Made by a program: the position numbers and the translations under genes | Notes under the pieces: generated by a model | Seen by the model: the letters and a program-made list of their open reading frames with translations, nothing else | Databases searched by the model: none | What the model was told of the DNA's origin: nothing | Shown: positions 1 to 17,960 of the stretch, one piece after another | Layout: each line of letters opens with the position of its first letter | How positions within the stretch are numbered: the first letter of the stretch is position 1 | From: Sphaeramia orbicularis | Taxonomy: Eukaryota > Chordata > Actinopteri > Kurtiformes > Apogonidae | NCBI RefSeq assembly: GCF_902148855.1 | Contig: NC_043963.1 | Location: 38,459,307 to 38,523,306, forward strand | Reading direction: 5' to 3' | Length of the DNA: 64,000 bases

Positions 1-1044
1 GAAGGCAGCAAGAAAAGTCTCTGAAGAAAACACAAACCACAACACTGCTGAGGGAGGCTCCTCTGCAGTTTAAGCTGTTGTTTTCCCCACTTTATGGTCC
101 CACATATTGCATCTTAAAAATGTCTGTCCACAGGTAAACACCAGATCAATAGCACCACCCTTTTATCCCGTACATGGTCAGTTTAAATAATAATTATCCT
201 GCGAAAAAAAAATTACAGAAATAACATAAGCAGTCAGTCTTATGCAGGATCTCAGCCTTGCACCTTTATTATTCAACTAGTAATGGAAAATTATTGCACT
301 TACTGTAGAACCCATTCATACATCTGAACTCATTAACCTTCTGTTAATTGTGTTAATTTAATTTTGCACTTCAAAGTATTTTCTAAGAATTTTTCACAGA
401 GACATTCATATAGTTTGTTATATTTAAGTGAAATGTGTCTTTGAAACTAAAGAATATCATATTTCTGGCTCGAATATAATCTATTTCATGTCTATAATGG
501 TTTGGCATAAATAGCAAAAAAATAAAATAAAATGAATTGAGATTAATCTCAGCTTTGTTCATCTTAGTAAAAGTGGCTTTTAAATTTAATATTAGATCTT
601 TACAACATTATCTAAATGAGTTCAAAATAAGTGTCAAATATTTTGGCTCTAGAACAAAAAAGCTGAGTCAACTTGGCAGAATATTTTTTGAAACTGAACT
701 GTAGTTTTATAAGAATATGTAGTGAAATGCTTTAAAAACTGTGTCTTTGTTTTAATGTCTAGTGTTGGGCACTTTGAGATGTAACACAAAAGCATAGAGT
801 GAAGTCAGAAAAATCTATGAGCAATCTAAGAAAGTAAAAGCAGACAAGAAAGAGAACATTTTTAATTTCTGCTAAACACTAAGTCTAAAGGTGCATAATA
901 AATAGTGCAAGATCACAATAGTGACCACCTGACTTCCTCTGGTTTTAATTTACGATAAAATAACATTACCCCCTCATGACTGTTTGCTTCTGCCAACCAG
1001 TCGAGTTGCAATTTACATTCATGTCTGTTCAGAAAACTTGATGG
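1..1044. other. AT-rich stretch with no recognised gene
   Basis: No exon of shmt2 (whose later exons should follow leftward) and no other coding signal could be recognised here. The sequence is AT-rich with short homopolymer runs. It is probably intron 2 of shmt2, because exon 3 was not found to the right of position 1. Confidence 0.5.
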
Positions 1045-1350
1045 AATAATTGATTTCTATAGCTCTTTTTAAGGCAGCAAAAGTGCTTTACATTTTATAT
1101 CCATTATTCATTCATTCTCACATTCACACACTGGTGGTGGTAAAGTAGCCACAGCTGCACTGGGGTAGACTGACAGACACAGACAGACTGGCCAATTCAC
1201 ACCAAACAACTCCTCCGACCACCACCAAACATTCATAAACCAGCGTGAGTAACACTGGAGGAAATGACACAACTGCACAAGACCAGGACAGAGCGAGATT
1301 TGAACTGCCAACCCTCTGGGTACCAGACAACCTGCTCAACATCCTGAGCT
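1045..1350 (-). repeat. tRNA-derived SINE
   Basis: Read on the minus strand, the 5' part resembles a tRNA promoter: an A-box-like TAGCTCAGGATGTTGAGC, then a B-box-like GGTTGGCAGTTCAAATC about 40 bases on. The 3' part ends in a LINE-type tail (GTAAAGCACTTTTGC followed by GAGCTATAGAAATC). This is the layout of a common teleost tRNA-head SINE with a borrowed LINE tail. The copy is diverged and is not a functional tRNA. The exact family name is not assigned. Confidence 0.7.
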
Positions 1351-1532
1351 ATAAACCATAATAGGTGGTGTTATGTATATTTTTTATGAAACTGAATCAT
1401 CCTAAAAAATATTTATGGCCTGCTTTAACAAAGAATAGTGTTGACAGTTTTTATTATTATTATTATTATTTTTATTTTTATTTTTTTAATCATTCTTATA
1501 TGACAACAAAACTGACTTTTGACCTTCTAGGT

Positions 1533-2142
1533 CAGGGGTGTCAAACTTATTTTCTTCCGGGGGCCACATTCAGCCCAATTTAATCTGAAGTGGGCCGTAC
1601 CAGTTAAATAATAGCATGATAGCCACTAAAAAACGACAAATCCAAATTGTTTTAGTGCAAAAAATGGCATTCAATTATGCCAATATTTATGTTTACAAAC
1701 TATCCAAACAAAAAGGACATGAATAACCTGAAAAAAATGAAATTTGTTAAGACAAATAAGTCCAATTTTATCAATATTTTGCCTCAACTTATCATTTATA
1801 CATGTGCATTACAGATCCAGTCTACAAAGACACAAAACCCTTCGTAACAGGCAGAATACTCTTAAAATTGTGCTTAATTTTCGTTAGACATTTCAGGTTG
1901 CACATATTTGTTCAGGATATTCACATTTTATTGTTAAAGGATAGTTTGTTAATGTAAACATTTTCATAATTTAATGTTTTTTGCACTAAAACAAAGGGGG
2001 AAAAATTGGTGTTGTCATTATTTATAGGTTATTAGGATATCATTTTTGAGTTTGATGCCCTAACTTGCACTTTGCAAAATCATCCCATGGGCCGGATTGG
2101 CTGGCCAGCTTTGGCCCCCGGGCCACATGTTTGACACCTGTG
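1533..2142. mobile_element. Non-autonomous hAT element (610 bp)
   Basis: The ends are imperfect inverted repeats (CAGGGGTGTCAAAC at the left, CACAGGTGTCAAAC read inward from the right). They are flanked by a perfect 8-bp target duplication, TTCTAGGT, at 1525-1532 and 2143-2150. The 8-bp duplication and CAG-type ends are hallmarks of hAT transposons. No transposase frame is present, so this is a MITE-like passenger. A relative lies at 22060-22621. Confidence 0.9.
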
Positions 2143-2448
2143 TTCTAGGTATAAAATGTCATCTCTCATCTCATCTTATTTGTGAGAAAATGTATTGATA
2201 ACTGACATGATGAATTCTTGAGTAATGGTCATAAAACATATTTTGTGAGGTCACAGTGTGCTTGACCTTTGGCTTTTCCAAATTATATAATTCAATCTAT
2301 CAGTCCAAGTTAACGTTTGTATGAAATTTGGAGAACTTCCCTAAAAGCATTCCTGAGATGTTTCACTTACAAGAAAAGGACAGATGAAAAGCCCAGACAT
2401 AATAAAGTCAAATAAAAACTGCTGCAGACCCATTGTGTCATTTCTCAC

Positions 2449-4450
2449 CTCTGATGCGATGAGCTCCAGACCTCTGCACTGCCTGTCCTTCTCCTGCTTA
2501 AGGAGCCTCCACATCTCAGGGTCATCCTGCTCCAAAGTCTCCTGTCCGGTCCAACCCCCACTGAGTCCCCGCCTGGACACATCTGTCCTCCACTGCACCT
2601 CTGGGCCCACACATCCCGAAACCCTGGAGAAGAGGGGCTGCACGGGGTCAACAAAGGACACAGTACAAGGAATAGTTCAACAACATGATCACTACTAAAA
2701 CACAAACTGTTTTCACTCATTAGTTATTGAAGTTATTTGTATTAATTAGGGCCTGAGCTCTTTGATCTAATGGAATTCTTGTTCTTCTCCCCAAATAAAC
2801 ATGCTCAAAAACTATGCATCAGAAATGGTGAAAAAGTTGTACCTTGATGAACTAAATTTGACATGCAAATGAATCAGGTCCAGATCTCATGGAACCATAA
2901 CATAACAGATAATGTGCTTCTGCAGCTTTTTTACTTCAGCAGCCTCCTCTTAGCCTTTAACCCCACTTCTAACTTGGTTGGTGTCATCAACCACAACTTT
3001 TCTGTATTTTACAGTTTTGGTCTTTTTAGCCTTAAAGGTTCAATGTGTGATATTAAGTGCCATCTAGCAGTGAATACTCCTCATCTCACCTCCTCTGTGT
3101 GGCCACTAAAAACATGAAAGGCCCATGTTGGAGCCATTGTTTGTTTTTGCCATTCTGCGATTTTTTCCTGAGGCAATATTAATTCTTGTATATTTGGTAG
3201 AAAATATAAAAAATGAGAAGTCTACTGTATCGTCTGTGCTACTGTGGAAATGCATCAGAGTCTGTGGAGCTAACCCACTCCCTCTGTGGTCACAAACAAC
3301 TCATTGGAAGGCAATAAAAACATAATGAAAACACAATGACTTACATTTGATTTTTGACATTTAGGACTCAGGTGATAGAATAACTTGCACATTTTCACTG
3401 AATGCTGTTTGCAGGCAAATTTTGTGGCACAGGAATCCCTAAAATATGTGCATGATGAATTTGTCAGTATAAATAATTTTAAATTCTTGATCATAGAGGT
3501 ATTCATTAAAACCGTGAATTGCATTATGTACTCACTAAAAACCACAAAAGCAGATAAATACTCATTCACAGGATCTGTTGCAACTTTCCATTGTGTTTTA
3601 AACAGTCCGTGCAGGATGAAAAAGTTTCTTTCTTGCTGTTGTTATTGTTGTTGTTGTTGTTGAAGATTACTCCTTTGGTGTCTTCACACAAACTCCACTA
3701 TGAATGAGCTTGTGAAAAAAACACTTTCATCACTCAAAATTGTAATACTTTGCACTAGGGGTTTGGAAACTAGGGGGCTGGAATAATGTGTCTTTTGATG
3801 TTCTAAACAATCCATTAAATGAAAGGCAGTGAAAAACAAAACGTGTTATTCAACAGAGCAGTTCTGGAAATCCTTGGACATGAAAAGTGTAATGTAGGCT
3901 GGACAGACACACGGCGCTCAGTTATCAGGGTCTTGTTTGTTGAAGCCAGCTTGTAGCTGCATGATAGTTATGTAACTCTGTGTTACTTTGGCCTAATAGA
4001 CACATTACTGTTTGAGCATAAACATATGTTGAAACAAGTCTCCTTTCATCTTTTGTGTTTTTTGTGTTCATTATGTTTTTAAGCCTTGAGTGTATCAAGC
4101 CTACACATTCAACTTTCTTTCAATAACACAGCATTGTCTGGGACAAACCACAGCGCTGTTTTCTCTTTTGACAACTTGTGATAATCACAGTAACACAGAC
4201 ACATGCAACAAGACTGAGGAAAAGAAAATGCAACAACAAAAACATCCTATCTTTTCATTACAGACTGTTTATGTCGAGGTGATGAACTGACCTAGTTGGT
4301 AGTTACATGTTTTACTTATCTAACAGCAGGAGACACCATTTTGAAACATAGTTACAGAGGAATATAAAACATATATATAAAAATAATAATAATAAACAAG
4401 CAAACAAATGTACTTACCCGTAATACTTGGCGTACTGACAGAGAGAGCAT
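2449..4450 (-). CDS. shmt2: Mitochondrial serine hydroxymethyltransferase, first two coding exons (partial)
   Basis: SHMT2 is the PLP enzyme of the mitochondrial matrix that turns serine and tetrahydrofolate into glycine and methylene-THF. Exon 1 (4418-4450) encodes [11 protein letters not shown] and ends at a canonical gtaagt donor. Exon 2 (2449-2637) follows in phase 0 after a gtgcag acceptor and encodes 63 residues ending in [12 protein letters not shown], the signature start of the SHMT fold, preceded by [15 protein letters not shown]. The first ~35 residues are rich in R and S and poor in acid, as expected of a mitochondrial targeting peptide, which separates it from cytosolic SHMT1. The ATG at 4450 was chosen because the splice restores the frame. 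Intron 1 is 1,780 bp. Exons 3 onward lie left of the window. Its neighbour nxph4 is also SHMT2's neighbour in human. Confidence 0.88.
3037..3395. repeat. Degenerate interspersed teleost repeat in shmt2 intron 1
   Basis: It begins TTAAAGGTTCAATGTGTG and continues with blocks (GCCATCTAGCAGTGA, CTCATTGGAAGGCAATAAAA, CAGGTGATA) that I recognise from a widespread teleost interspersed element. The right end is eroded and no target duplication could be defined. Family is uncertain. Confidence 0.45.
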
Positions 4451-5044
4451 GTCTGTAACAGCTGAGGGCTGGTAAAACACAAAACTGTCTGAGGTACAAA
4501 GGTTGAAAATCAGCAATGGAGGGAAACCAAGGACATGTGTAATCTGTGTCAGATAAAAGTAACTGAACAGTAAACCATGTGTTTCTTCTCACTTTTATCA
4601 GTTCTTGGAGGAAGAAATATCTATATACAATAACTGCACAATTAATAGACAATTTATAGAAAAAAAATCAGCACTTAAAGTCAAGTATTCTGGAAATACT
4701 TGTACATTATTTTGTCCCAAGAGACATTTTGCTTGTCATAGAGTAACGTCAGAGCCCCTGTAGTTTCTGAGCTCGACTGATTTCATTTGTACGATAATAA
4801 TGGTGTCCTGGAGGTTAGACGTCCTGCAAATCATCACATTTACACAGATGCTGTCAGCAGTGAACAGTCGAGTCTAGGGAGAATAAAACTGTGCTCTTCA
4901 GTCTGATGATGTTACCCTTTAATGAGCCAAGAAATTACTTATTGTAAAAAAAAAAAAAAACTTCAAGTGATGCATATTGAGAAGCAAAACTCATACACTT
5001 TACACGGTGACAATACAAGACAAGATCAAGTCACTGAAGATTTC

Positions 5045-5276
5045 AGAGCTGCCATGATTACTCTATTAGTCATTTTTTTTAATCATTAAATTAATCCCTA
5101 ACTCTTTTGATAATCACTTAATTGGCTTGAATGATGTCTTTAGTCATGTCTTGTTTGAGTTGCAGATTAAGCAAACACTGTGGGAAATGATGACGCTTTA
5201 ACTTTTTTTTAAGACCAAACAGCTACAGGAGAAAATAATTAACAGATTAATCAAGAGTGAAATAGTTGCAGCCCTA
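5045..5276. repeat. Short inverted-repeat MITE (GCTGCAAC / GATTAATC type)
   Basis: The right end read inward is TAGGGCTGCAACTATTTCAC and the left end is AGAGCTGCCATGATTACTC. The interior has several ATTAATC words. It is the same family as the copy at about 20050-20294. The position is intergenic between shmt2 and nxph4. The rest of 4451-5534 shows nothing recognisable. Confidence 0.6.
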
Positions 5277-5534
5277 CACGACTTTAGGAGATGGGGTTAC
5301 AGACAACAAAAAGCTCACATTTTAAAACTAGTCTCCTTGTAACTGCTGCTGTTAAGACAACAATGTAAGTTTTGGCCTAAACTACAGTCAGTGATAAGTT
5401 GAAATTGGCTTTAGTTTTGTATAAAAATTCATTAAATCAATGTCCAATCTCTTTCTTAAAATCTGAACACATGGTTTTGAAGGATGTGTGACAGGTCAGT
5501 GTTTGATATCTCAGTTTCAGCATCTGAAAATCCA

Positions 5535-11651
<6,117 letters not shown>

Positions 11652-11814
11652 TTTGCAGCAACAGCAGCAACGATCCTCCATCCAGAGAGTAGGATGTCCG
11701 CCGGACTGGAAGAGAAGTGGTGAATTACTGACTTCAAGTCTACACTCACTTCCAAAGGGCGCAGTGAGAGACCCAAAAAATCCCCAAGATCTGGAGTCAA
11801 TACTCAGCTCGGAG

Positions 11815-11818
<4 letters not shown>

Positions 11819-11895
<77 letters not shown>

Positions 11896-11910
11896 CTCCT
11901 CCTCCTCCTC
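11819..11910. repeat. (CT)n followed by (CTC)n tract upstream of nxph4
   Basis: Nearly pure pyrimidine on the plus strand (GA on the nxph4 sense strand), with one CC interruption near 11847 and a (CTC)n tail. It lies about 170 bp upstream of the nxph4 ATG, so it is in the 5' UTR or promoter. Tracts of this kind can bind GAGA-type factors; that role here is inference. Confidence 0.95.
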
Positions 11911-12166
11911 TCGCTTTTTCTTTCTTCATCTTCCTCTCTCTCCACCTCACACACAGATTTGCGCCAAGTAACCTAGTAAGGACATTCACTGACAGAATGC
12001 ATGGCCTAGATCTTAAATGTCACCCTAATTTAACCTAAACCCAACCTTATTTACCCTGAAACCTCGAGCAAGAAGCCATCAGAGGGGCATTTGGGGATAG
12101 TTAAAAAGCCAAAACTGGTAAGCAGAAGTATACATGACACAGACGCACTTAATTGTGAATGCCTAA

Positions 12167-12170
12167 TTAA

Positions 12171-12227
<57 letters not shown>

Positions 12228-12228
12228 T
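12167..12228. repeat. (TAA)n microsatellite
   Basis: About 20 uninterrupted AAT units upstream of nxph4. Confidence 0.95.
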
Positions 12229-13040
12229 AGGGCAATTATGATCAGATGTGCAGTTGGATCACTTTTCTCACACAAACACATACAGTCACACTTTCTGTCT
12301 GTCTCTGACACACATCCACTCACATATACACACTTGACGTGTCTTTTCCACCACCTGCTCGGCCCTTATTATGACTCATCAACCCGGGAAAAGGTGCTCT
12401 CAGGTGGGCACAGTTTGACAGCCTTCTCCACTGTCCCCGCATACTTTAGCCACGGGGAGGCTGACAAAATGACAAGAGCTCTCTCCGGGAAATGTAAAAA
12501 TCACTGACACGTCTGCTGAGATTTCTGCCACCGCCGTCTTAGCCTATCTGCGGAATTTCCAGCCAACAAATCACACTGCAAGTGCGAACCCAGCAAACAT
12601 GTGTCTAAAGTAAAGAAACGAGGAAGGTAAATAAAGAAGCACACAACATCTTATATTTAATTGTGATAGTAAATACGGTCTGTATCAGATAATGAAGACA
12701 TGTTGAAACTGTGTTTAGCCATAATTGTTTTAAAATAGCTTAACTCCAAATGCTGTTTCAAATTAATTTTAGCTAAATATTAATATTAACTGCAAATTAG
12801 CTTCATGTTTAACTGCAAAAACAAATATGCCTTTTAACCCTACTATTATTTGGAAAAGTCTTTTTTTTTTTCATATACACACGATACACCTAGCTAGTAA
12901 CTACACTTAGCTAGCTAAAGCTAGTTTACTAAATTAGCTAGCAGCAAAGCTATAGGCTGTTACAGGCTATATGTTAACGAAATGTTTTTTTTTTTTTTTT
13001 TTCATGTTTTACTATCATAAAGGAATATTCTTTTACAGAC

Positions 13041-13086
13041 AGAAATGAAGAGTTGCAGTAAAAAGTGTGGACAAGCCTTCAAGCAA
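13041..13086 (+). other. Exon-like segment with a start codon, gene unknown
   Basis: A T-rich tract ending in ttttacag is followed by ACAGAA-ATG and 14 codons (MKSCSKKCGQAFKQ...) up to a strong donor, TACG-gtaagt. The acceptor, Kozak-like context and donor form a plausible exon, but no next exon was recognised, so it may be chance or a small non-coding transcript. Confidence 0.25.
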
Positions 13087-13384
13087 TACGGTAAGTTTAA
13101 CACTATTTATCCTAACAAAACTGTCAAAAAGTAAGCACTATAACGCATAACTTAGCTGTTGCATCATTAAGCTATTTTGTTCATCTATTATCGTCATTAA
13201 AAAGTAAAATAGTGAGTAAAAGCACCAAGTGTGTCTGAATACAGTTATGAAAATGTTTTTGGGAGGAAAAAAAACAGCTGTTACTTGAAGGTATAACTAT
13301 CTTGTTAACAGTTCATCTTTGTATGCACGACAGACCTCGTCATTCACGGTAAAGGGAACTCTCTTGGCTAAAATGCGTGGGCTT

Positions 13385-13615
13385 GGTAGTGCAGTGCGCA
13401 TGCGTATAAATAGAGTCGACCGAAGAAAGGGGAATTCTCGCTGTGTAGAATTAAGCATTTACCATTTAGCATCTTCGCTTCTGTCGAGATTCACATATTT
13501 ATTTATCTGTATTTACGAAGAAACGACAAAAGCCCGCTTCGTATCATAACACGGGTTTCAGGAAGTAGAGGCTGGATAAGAATGGCACATTCCCATGATG
13601 CATAGCGCGAAGTTT
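13385..13615. promoter_or_regulatory. Promoter-like CpG patch with NRF1-like, TATA-like and ZNF143-like motifs
   Basis: GTGCGCATGCGT (about 13394) resembles the NRF1 palindrome and runs straight into TATAAATA. About 190 bp on, TTCCCATGATGCATAGCG (about 13590) resembles the ZNF143/STAF site. CpGs are locally frequent compared with the surroundings. No gene start was identified in either direction except the distant nxph4. The motif matches are by eye. Confidence 0.4.
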
Positions 13616-14569
13616 TAACCGTTAATGTTGAAAGTTGGTTTTTTGTTGGTTTTACGCTGAACTCTTAAAGGGGTGTTCTGTTTGTGTTTGTATATTTATT
13701 AGATCTTGACCTTTAAAGAGTGCGTAGAGAATAGCTACATTGGAGTTGTACGGGTGGCACCGTAAGTGAGGGGAGTGTAGCGGAGAATGGCTCCGGTCAC
13801 TCAGACATGTGGAAGTCAGTACACTCTTGTTTCTCTTCAGATCGTATAAATCTTTCGCCTTTTACTAAAGATTTCCGTGGAGAGGAACAATAAGAGTTTT
13901 ACCCAATTTTTTGATGCCCTGCGTATGTGGGGCTTTCTATATCTGTGAAAACAAAGCTGTCATTGTGTGTGTTCTTCAGGTCAAGTAGTAATGGTGTTAG
14001 AGAGTAACATTTTGCGTATTGATGTTGGATTTTTTTAGTTCTTTAAAGGGGGCTGTTCCAGGTGGAGTCATTCATTGAAAAGACCCGTTGAAAAAATTGG
14101 CACTTTTATTTTTTTTTGCATTATTCTGAAACACCAATGTTTTACTGACTAAATAGGCTACATATGATGATTGACATTACATTTTAAAGGTATTTAATTG
14201 GCGCGGCAGTAAATATGATCTTAACTTAAAAAAGAATAGTTAGTTCAAATGTGTGGGCTAAAGACATGACATGAGAGGTGACATTAGGCAAATGCTGGAA
14301 TTTGACAAAAAAACATCACGGTACATTATATGGACTAGTCTGTAGCCTAAAAATGAAGAAGAAAATAAGATGGTTTTTTTTTTTATGAAATAACATTTTA
14401 TTCCCCTCAAAACAAGAACAATAAATGTGTGTAAACATACGGAAAAAATTGCACAAAACACAACAGTGATTAATCACAGCAATTACTTAAATACCTGAAC
14501 TGTAGTGCAATTCTCAGAACAAGAACAGTATGTTGGTAAATTGACAGGCAATCGGACACTCTCCTTAAA

Positions 14570-14667
14570 AAAAAAAATGAACAGCTCTTTACAAAGACTC
14601 GGTTCCCATCGTTCATTTCAAAGAGCCGTTCAAAATATTTGATTCATTCGTGAATGTCACATCACTA
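14570..14667. repeat. Fragment of a hAT-like element (one end)
   Basis: The right end reads TTCGTGAATGTCACATCACTA, preceded by repeated GAGCCGTTC/GGTTCCCATCGTTC words. This is the terminal region of a common fish hAT family. No matching left end or target duplication was found, so it is listed as a fragment. The rest of 11.95-15.0 kb has no recognised gene. Confidence 0.45.
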
Positions 14668-15059
14668 GTGTCTAGCTACGTGTGATATTGTCCAGATTCC
14701 CTATGCACACTTACTCTTCCTTATGTGTTATTTTTCTGTCACCATCTCTGATGTTTTGATCCATGTCTTAAATCAGCTGTAAAATACACTAAAAACAAGT
14801 ATCTATCATCCAATTCACTATCTCATCTCATGGTTACCTTGTTAGCCTTCCTTATTCATGAAAATACTGGTTTTAATATTTTTGGTGTGAGCCTCTAGGC
14901 CTTTTTTTTGTCAGTATACCACTCAATTTCAATTAAAATATGGTAAAATGAACCTCAAGAGAATCATATAAATAAATAAAAGGTTGTTGTGTTCCCTGAC
15001 TATTACTGAGCGGTATTAGAACACATCTGTTAAATAAATTTGTTTATATAATTTTTCAT

Positions 15060-17960
15060 TTTTTACTATTAAATATAGTAACATCTATAGTGTTATGGGT
15101 CAATTTCGACCCATATATATTTACTTCAAGGAAAAGGGTAAAAAGTCTTTTTTTTTGTCAGCAATAGAACTTTAATACAAACACAAAATGAAAAGCAGAA
15201 CAACTCATAATACAAAATATCGATTTGCAAGGTCACACAAACAACAACCAATCAAGCAAATCAAACCAATAGAAATCAATTATTAGTTCCAAAACTGGTA
15301 CAAAACTAAAAGAGTAAAAGTCTCTGTGTGCAAGAACATGCATGTGTATGTGTGTGTTTAGATGCATGTGTGGCAAAAAGTGACACTTTTAGTGTGTTCT
15401 TTGCAGAGATATTTCTTGCAGTTGAAGCACAATACGTTTGTCTTTCTGTCCTTACTGCTTGGGCAGACCTGACACCTCTTTCTTTTAGAATCAGGTGGCT
15501 TGAGGCGGGTTGTGGCTGTTGCTGTTCTGGTTGATGTTGAGGCAGGGCTGGCTGAGGAGGATGCTGGCGTGGATGCTCTTTGCATTGTTGATGGCGTGGA
15601 CAGAGTGCTACTTGAGCTCTGCAGCTGTCTGACCAAGGCTGCGGCGTCTGGGTCTCGGGGGACCCGCTCCCTTCGCTCAATGTGTGGTTTGACAAGGGAA
15701 TTTCCCAGCTCCTCAAGAAACATTCTCCGCTTGTTTTGTTTGGTTGAGTTCCACCCTTGGTGGATGTGGGTCCACAAAACAAAGGCATTATATGCAGACA
15801 CATCAAGGATGTTGTAAAACACAATCACTGGCCATCTCCTGGTCATTCGCTGGCAAGTGTAGGTGGCGGTCAGGTTGTCCAGGTTGTCCACCCCTCCTTT
15901 GTTTTTGTTGTAGTCAAGGATAATTGTGGGCTTTTTGTCACTTCCTGATGACACAGCTGCATCTTTGTGAAGAGTAGACATAAGTATCACATTCTTGGTT
16001 TTTTTTGGACAATATGAGACAACAGTGGTGGTATCTGTAAAAGCAAACTTTGAAGAAAGTGGAGCCCTGTCCTTCACTTGCAGGATTTCAGCAGGCAGCT
16101 CAGGTTTATTTTTCTTCACTGTGCCCACCATGGTAAGCTTCCTCCTCAGAAGTTCTTGTCCAAGGTCATAGCTGGTAAAGAAATTGTCACAAGTAATATT
16201 GTGACCCTGCAGTCCAGTAGTCATATCGAGGACCACACGTTTTCCTTGGTTTTCCTCAGGGATGCCATTCGCAGCTTTGCCTGTGTAGATCTGTAGATTC
16301 CAGGCATAGCTGGTTTTTGCATCACAGACTGCCCAGATTTTTATGCCGTACTTGCATGGCTTACTGGGTATGTATTGCCGGAAGGGGCATTTTCCCCGGA
16401 AAGGGACAAGACGTTTATCCACTGTCACCTCTGGCCCGGGGTTGAACATCAGTGGAAGGAGCTGCACCCATCTGTCCCAAACATCCCTGATGGGGGCAAG
16501 CTTGTCAGATCTTGCTCTGGTATCTCTGTTGTCAAATCTGAGGACTCTTGATATCATTTGAAAGGTCTGAAGTGACATTGTCACCCGGAAAATATTTCTG
16601 CCTGTTGATGCGTCCCAGAGACTATCAGTGGCCTCATTGCAGGATCTGTACACTCCAGCAAGAAGAAGAACACCAATATAAGCATCCAGGTATTCCTCAT
16701 CCATGTCTTTCCACATGTCGCCATGGACTTTTCTTCCTTCAAGGTTTGTCATAGCAATGATGACTCTTTTTAGTGATAATGGCATAAATAGCTCGAAACA
16801 TGTTTTGATGTCCCTGACTCTTGTCACAGCAAACCTTGTGATTCCAGGGGTCATTTTGATGACACTTGCAGCAGCTTCCCTGCCGTGTACATCATGAGGT
16901 ACTGAGCTCCAAAAGATCTTACCATTTTTAGACTTGAATCTTTCAGCGGGAGCAGCTTCACCACCGATGACCTCCTCATCAGACTCATTAGATGTGTCGG
17001 TGTCTTCTAGATGATAATCCGTATTGTCTTCCTCCTCAGAAACCTGCTCATCCATATCGCTATGCCGCTCTGTGTCCTCTCCCTCATTTTCACCAAAAAT
17101 ATAATCCAGAGCTCCTCTCCCTGAAAATCTTCTTTTCATTTTTGCATGCTGCAGATTGGAGATGTGCACTCTGCAAGTCCCCAACTCTGTACTGAATTGA
17201 CCCCACATGTCTGGACATGCCCGTCTTTGTTTGTTTGGTTTTGTACAGGTATACTGGATAACAAGGCAAAATGAGAATCCCCTAAAGCTCACATGATTGG
17301 GAGAGGAGCTGGCTGTCAGTGTGTTGGCTCACAGTGCACATATGAGCAACAATATGAGCAACAATGGGATATTTATAATATAATCAAGTGTAATAGCGAC
17401 AATGGGATATTTATAATATAATTCATGAGCGAACTTTAATCAGTTTTTGCTCGGTGGCTTCCTTGGTCCCCATTTTGTCTGTGTGCACTGTGTGTTGTTG
17501 CTTGGTTTTATTTTTTTATATCTTACTTAAGTTATGGTATTATGTTATCTGTAAGCTGTTTTTTTATTATTTTTTTTATTTTGTTTTACCTGCCAATGGG
17601 ACTTGAGATAGAAATTAGCTGTATGGCTATAATGTCTTATATTTACTTGTAAATGTTCATTAATATGAATTATCCCATTTTAAAAATAAATAAATCATTT
17701 ATTCATTCATGATTTCAGTTTTGGCTCTAATTATTGCTTTGTAATCTTATTTTTATTACTCGGTCAAAACTGACCCTAACACAAAGGTCACAGTTTCAAC
17801 CAGGGTATTTTAGAATTTAGTAAAAATAATTTTTTGTTTTATTTTGTTGAAAATAGATGTTCCTGACAAAGTCAAAAAGCCTTGATGCAATAAACAAATT
17901 TATGTGGTTCTTTTATGCATTTAAAACATAAAACAGGTTAGTGCCGACCCCAACGGAAAG
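15060..17960 (-). mobile_element. PiggyBac-type DNA transposon, probably complete
   Basis: A single large transposase frame is flanked by related inverted sequences. At about 15091 is GTGTTATGGGTCAATTTCG. At about 17769-17789, read inward on the minus strand, is GTGTTAGGGTCAGTTTTGAC. Both contain a GGTCA...TGACC-like mini-palindrome, and similarity (TAAATTTGTTTAT) continues outward. The inverted repeats may thus exceed 100 bp, and the true TTAA-flanked tips could not be fixed by eye; bounds are approximate. The element stands in intergenic DNA between nxph4 and RBL-A. Confidence 0.65.
15358..17139 (-). CDS. PiggyBac transposase, open and apparently complete
   Basis: It is a cut-and-paste transposase of the DDD piggyBac family. 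The frame is open for 644 codons from 17292. The ATG at 17139 is preferred because it begins the typical MKRRFSGRGALDYIF start after an A-rich context, giving 593 residues. An acidic N-terminal region is followed by the catalytic core. Aspartates in VTVDKRL (D241), NITCDNFF (D318) and GGVDNLD (D418) are spaced 77 and 100 residues apart, close to the 78 and 101 of the founding moth enzyme. Other family blocks are FRGKCPFRQYIPSKP, KYGIKIW and MTRRWPV. The C-terminal 40 residues form a cysteine/histidine cluster (C-x2-C-x11-C-x2-C-x4-C-x2-H-x6-C-x2-C) matching the piggyBac zinc-binding end. No inactivating change is seen. It could be a domesticated PGBD gene, but the flanking repeats favour a young transposon. 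Confidence 0.93.
   Translation of the reverse strand: MKRRFSGRGALDYIFGENEGEDTERHSDMDEQVSEEEDNTDYHLEDTDTSNESDEEVIGGEAAPAERFKSKNGKIFWSSVPHDVHGREAAASVIKMTPGITRFAVTRVRDIKTCFELFMPLSLKRVIIAMTNLEGRKVHGDMWKDMDEEYLDAYIGVLLLAGVYRSCNEATDSLWDASTGRNIFRVTMSLQTFQMISRVLRFDNRDTRARSDKLAPIRDVWDRWVQLLPLMFNPGPEVTVDKRLVPFRGKCPFRQYIPSKPCKYGIKIWAVCDAKTSYAWNLQIYTGKAANGIPEENQGKRVVLDMTTGLQGHNITCDNFFTSYDLGQELLRRKLTMVGTVKKNKPELPAEILQVKDRAPLSSKFAFTDTTTVVSYCPKKTKNVILMSTLHKDAAVSSGSDKKPTIILDYNKNKGGVDNLDNLTATYTCQRMTRRWPVIVFYNILDVSAYNAFVLWTHIHQGWNSTKQNKRRMFLEELGNSLVKPHIERRERVPRDPDAAALVRQLQSSSSTLSTPSTMQRASTPASSSASPASTSTRTATATTRLKPPDSKRKRCQVCPSSKDRKTNVLCFNCKKYLCKEHTKSVTFCHTCI

Noticed and set aside
1280-1350. Possible minus-strand tRNA gene
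   Set aside because: A- and B-box-like words are present but no cloverleaf could be drawn, and a LINE-type tail follows; it is a SINE.
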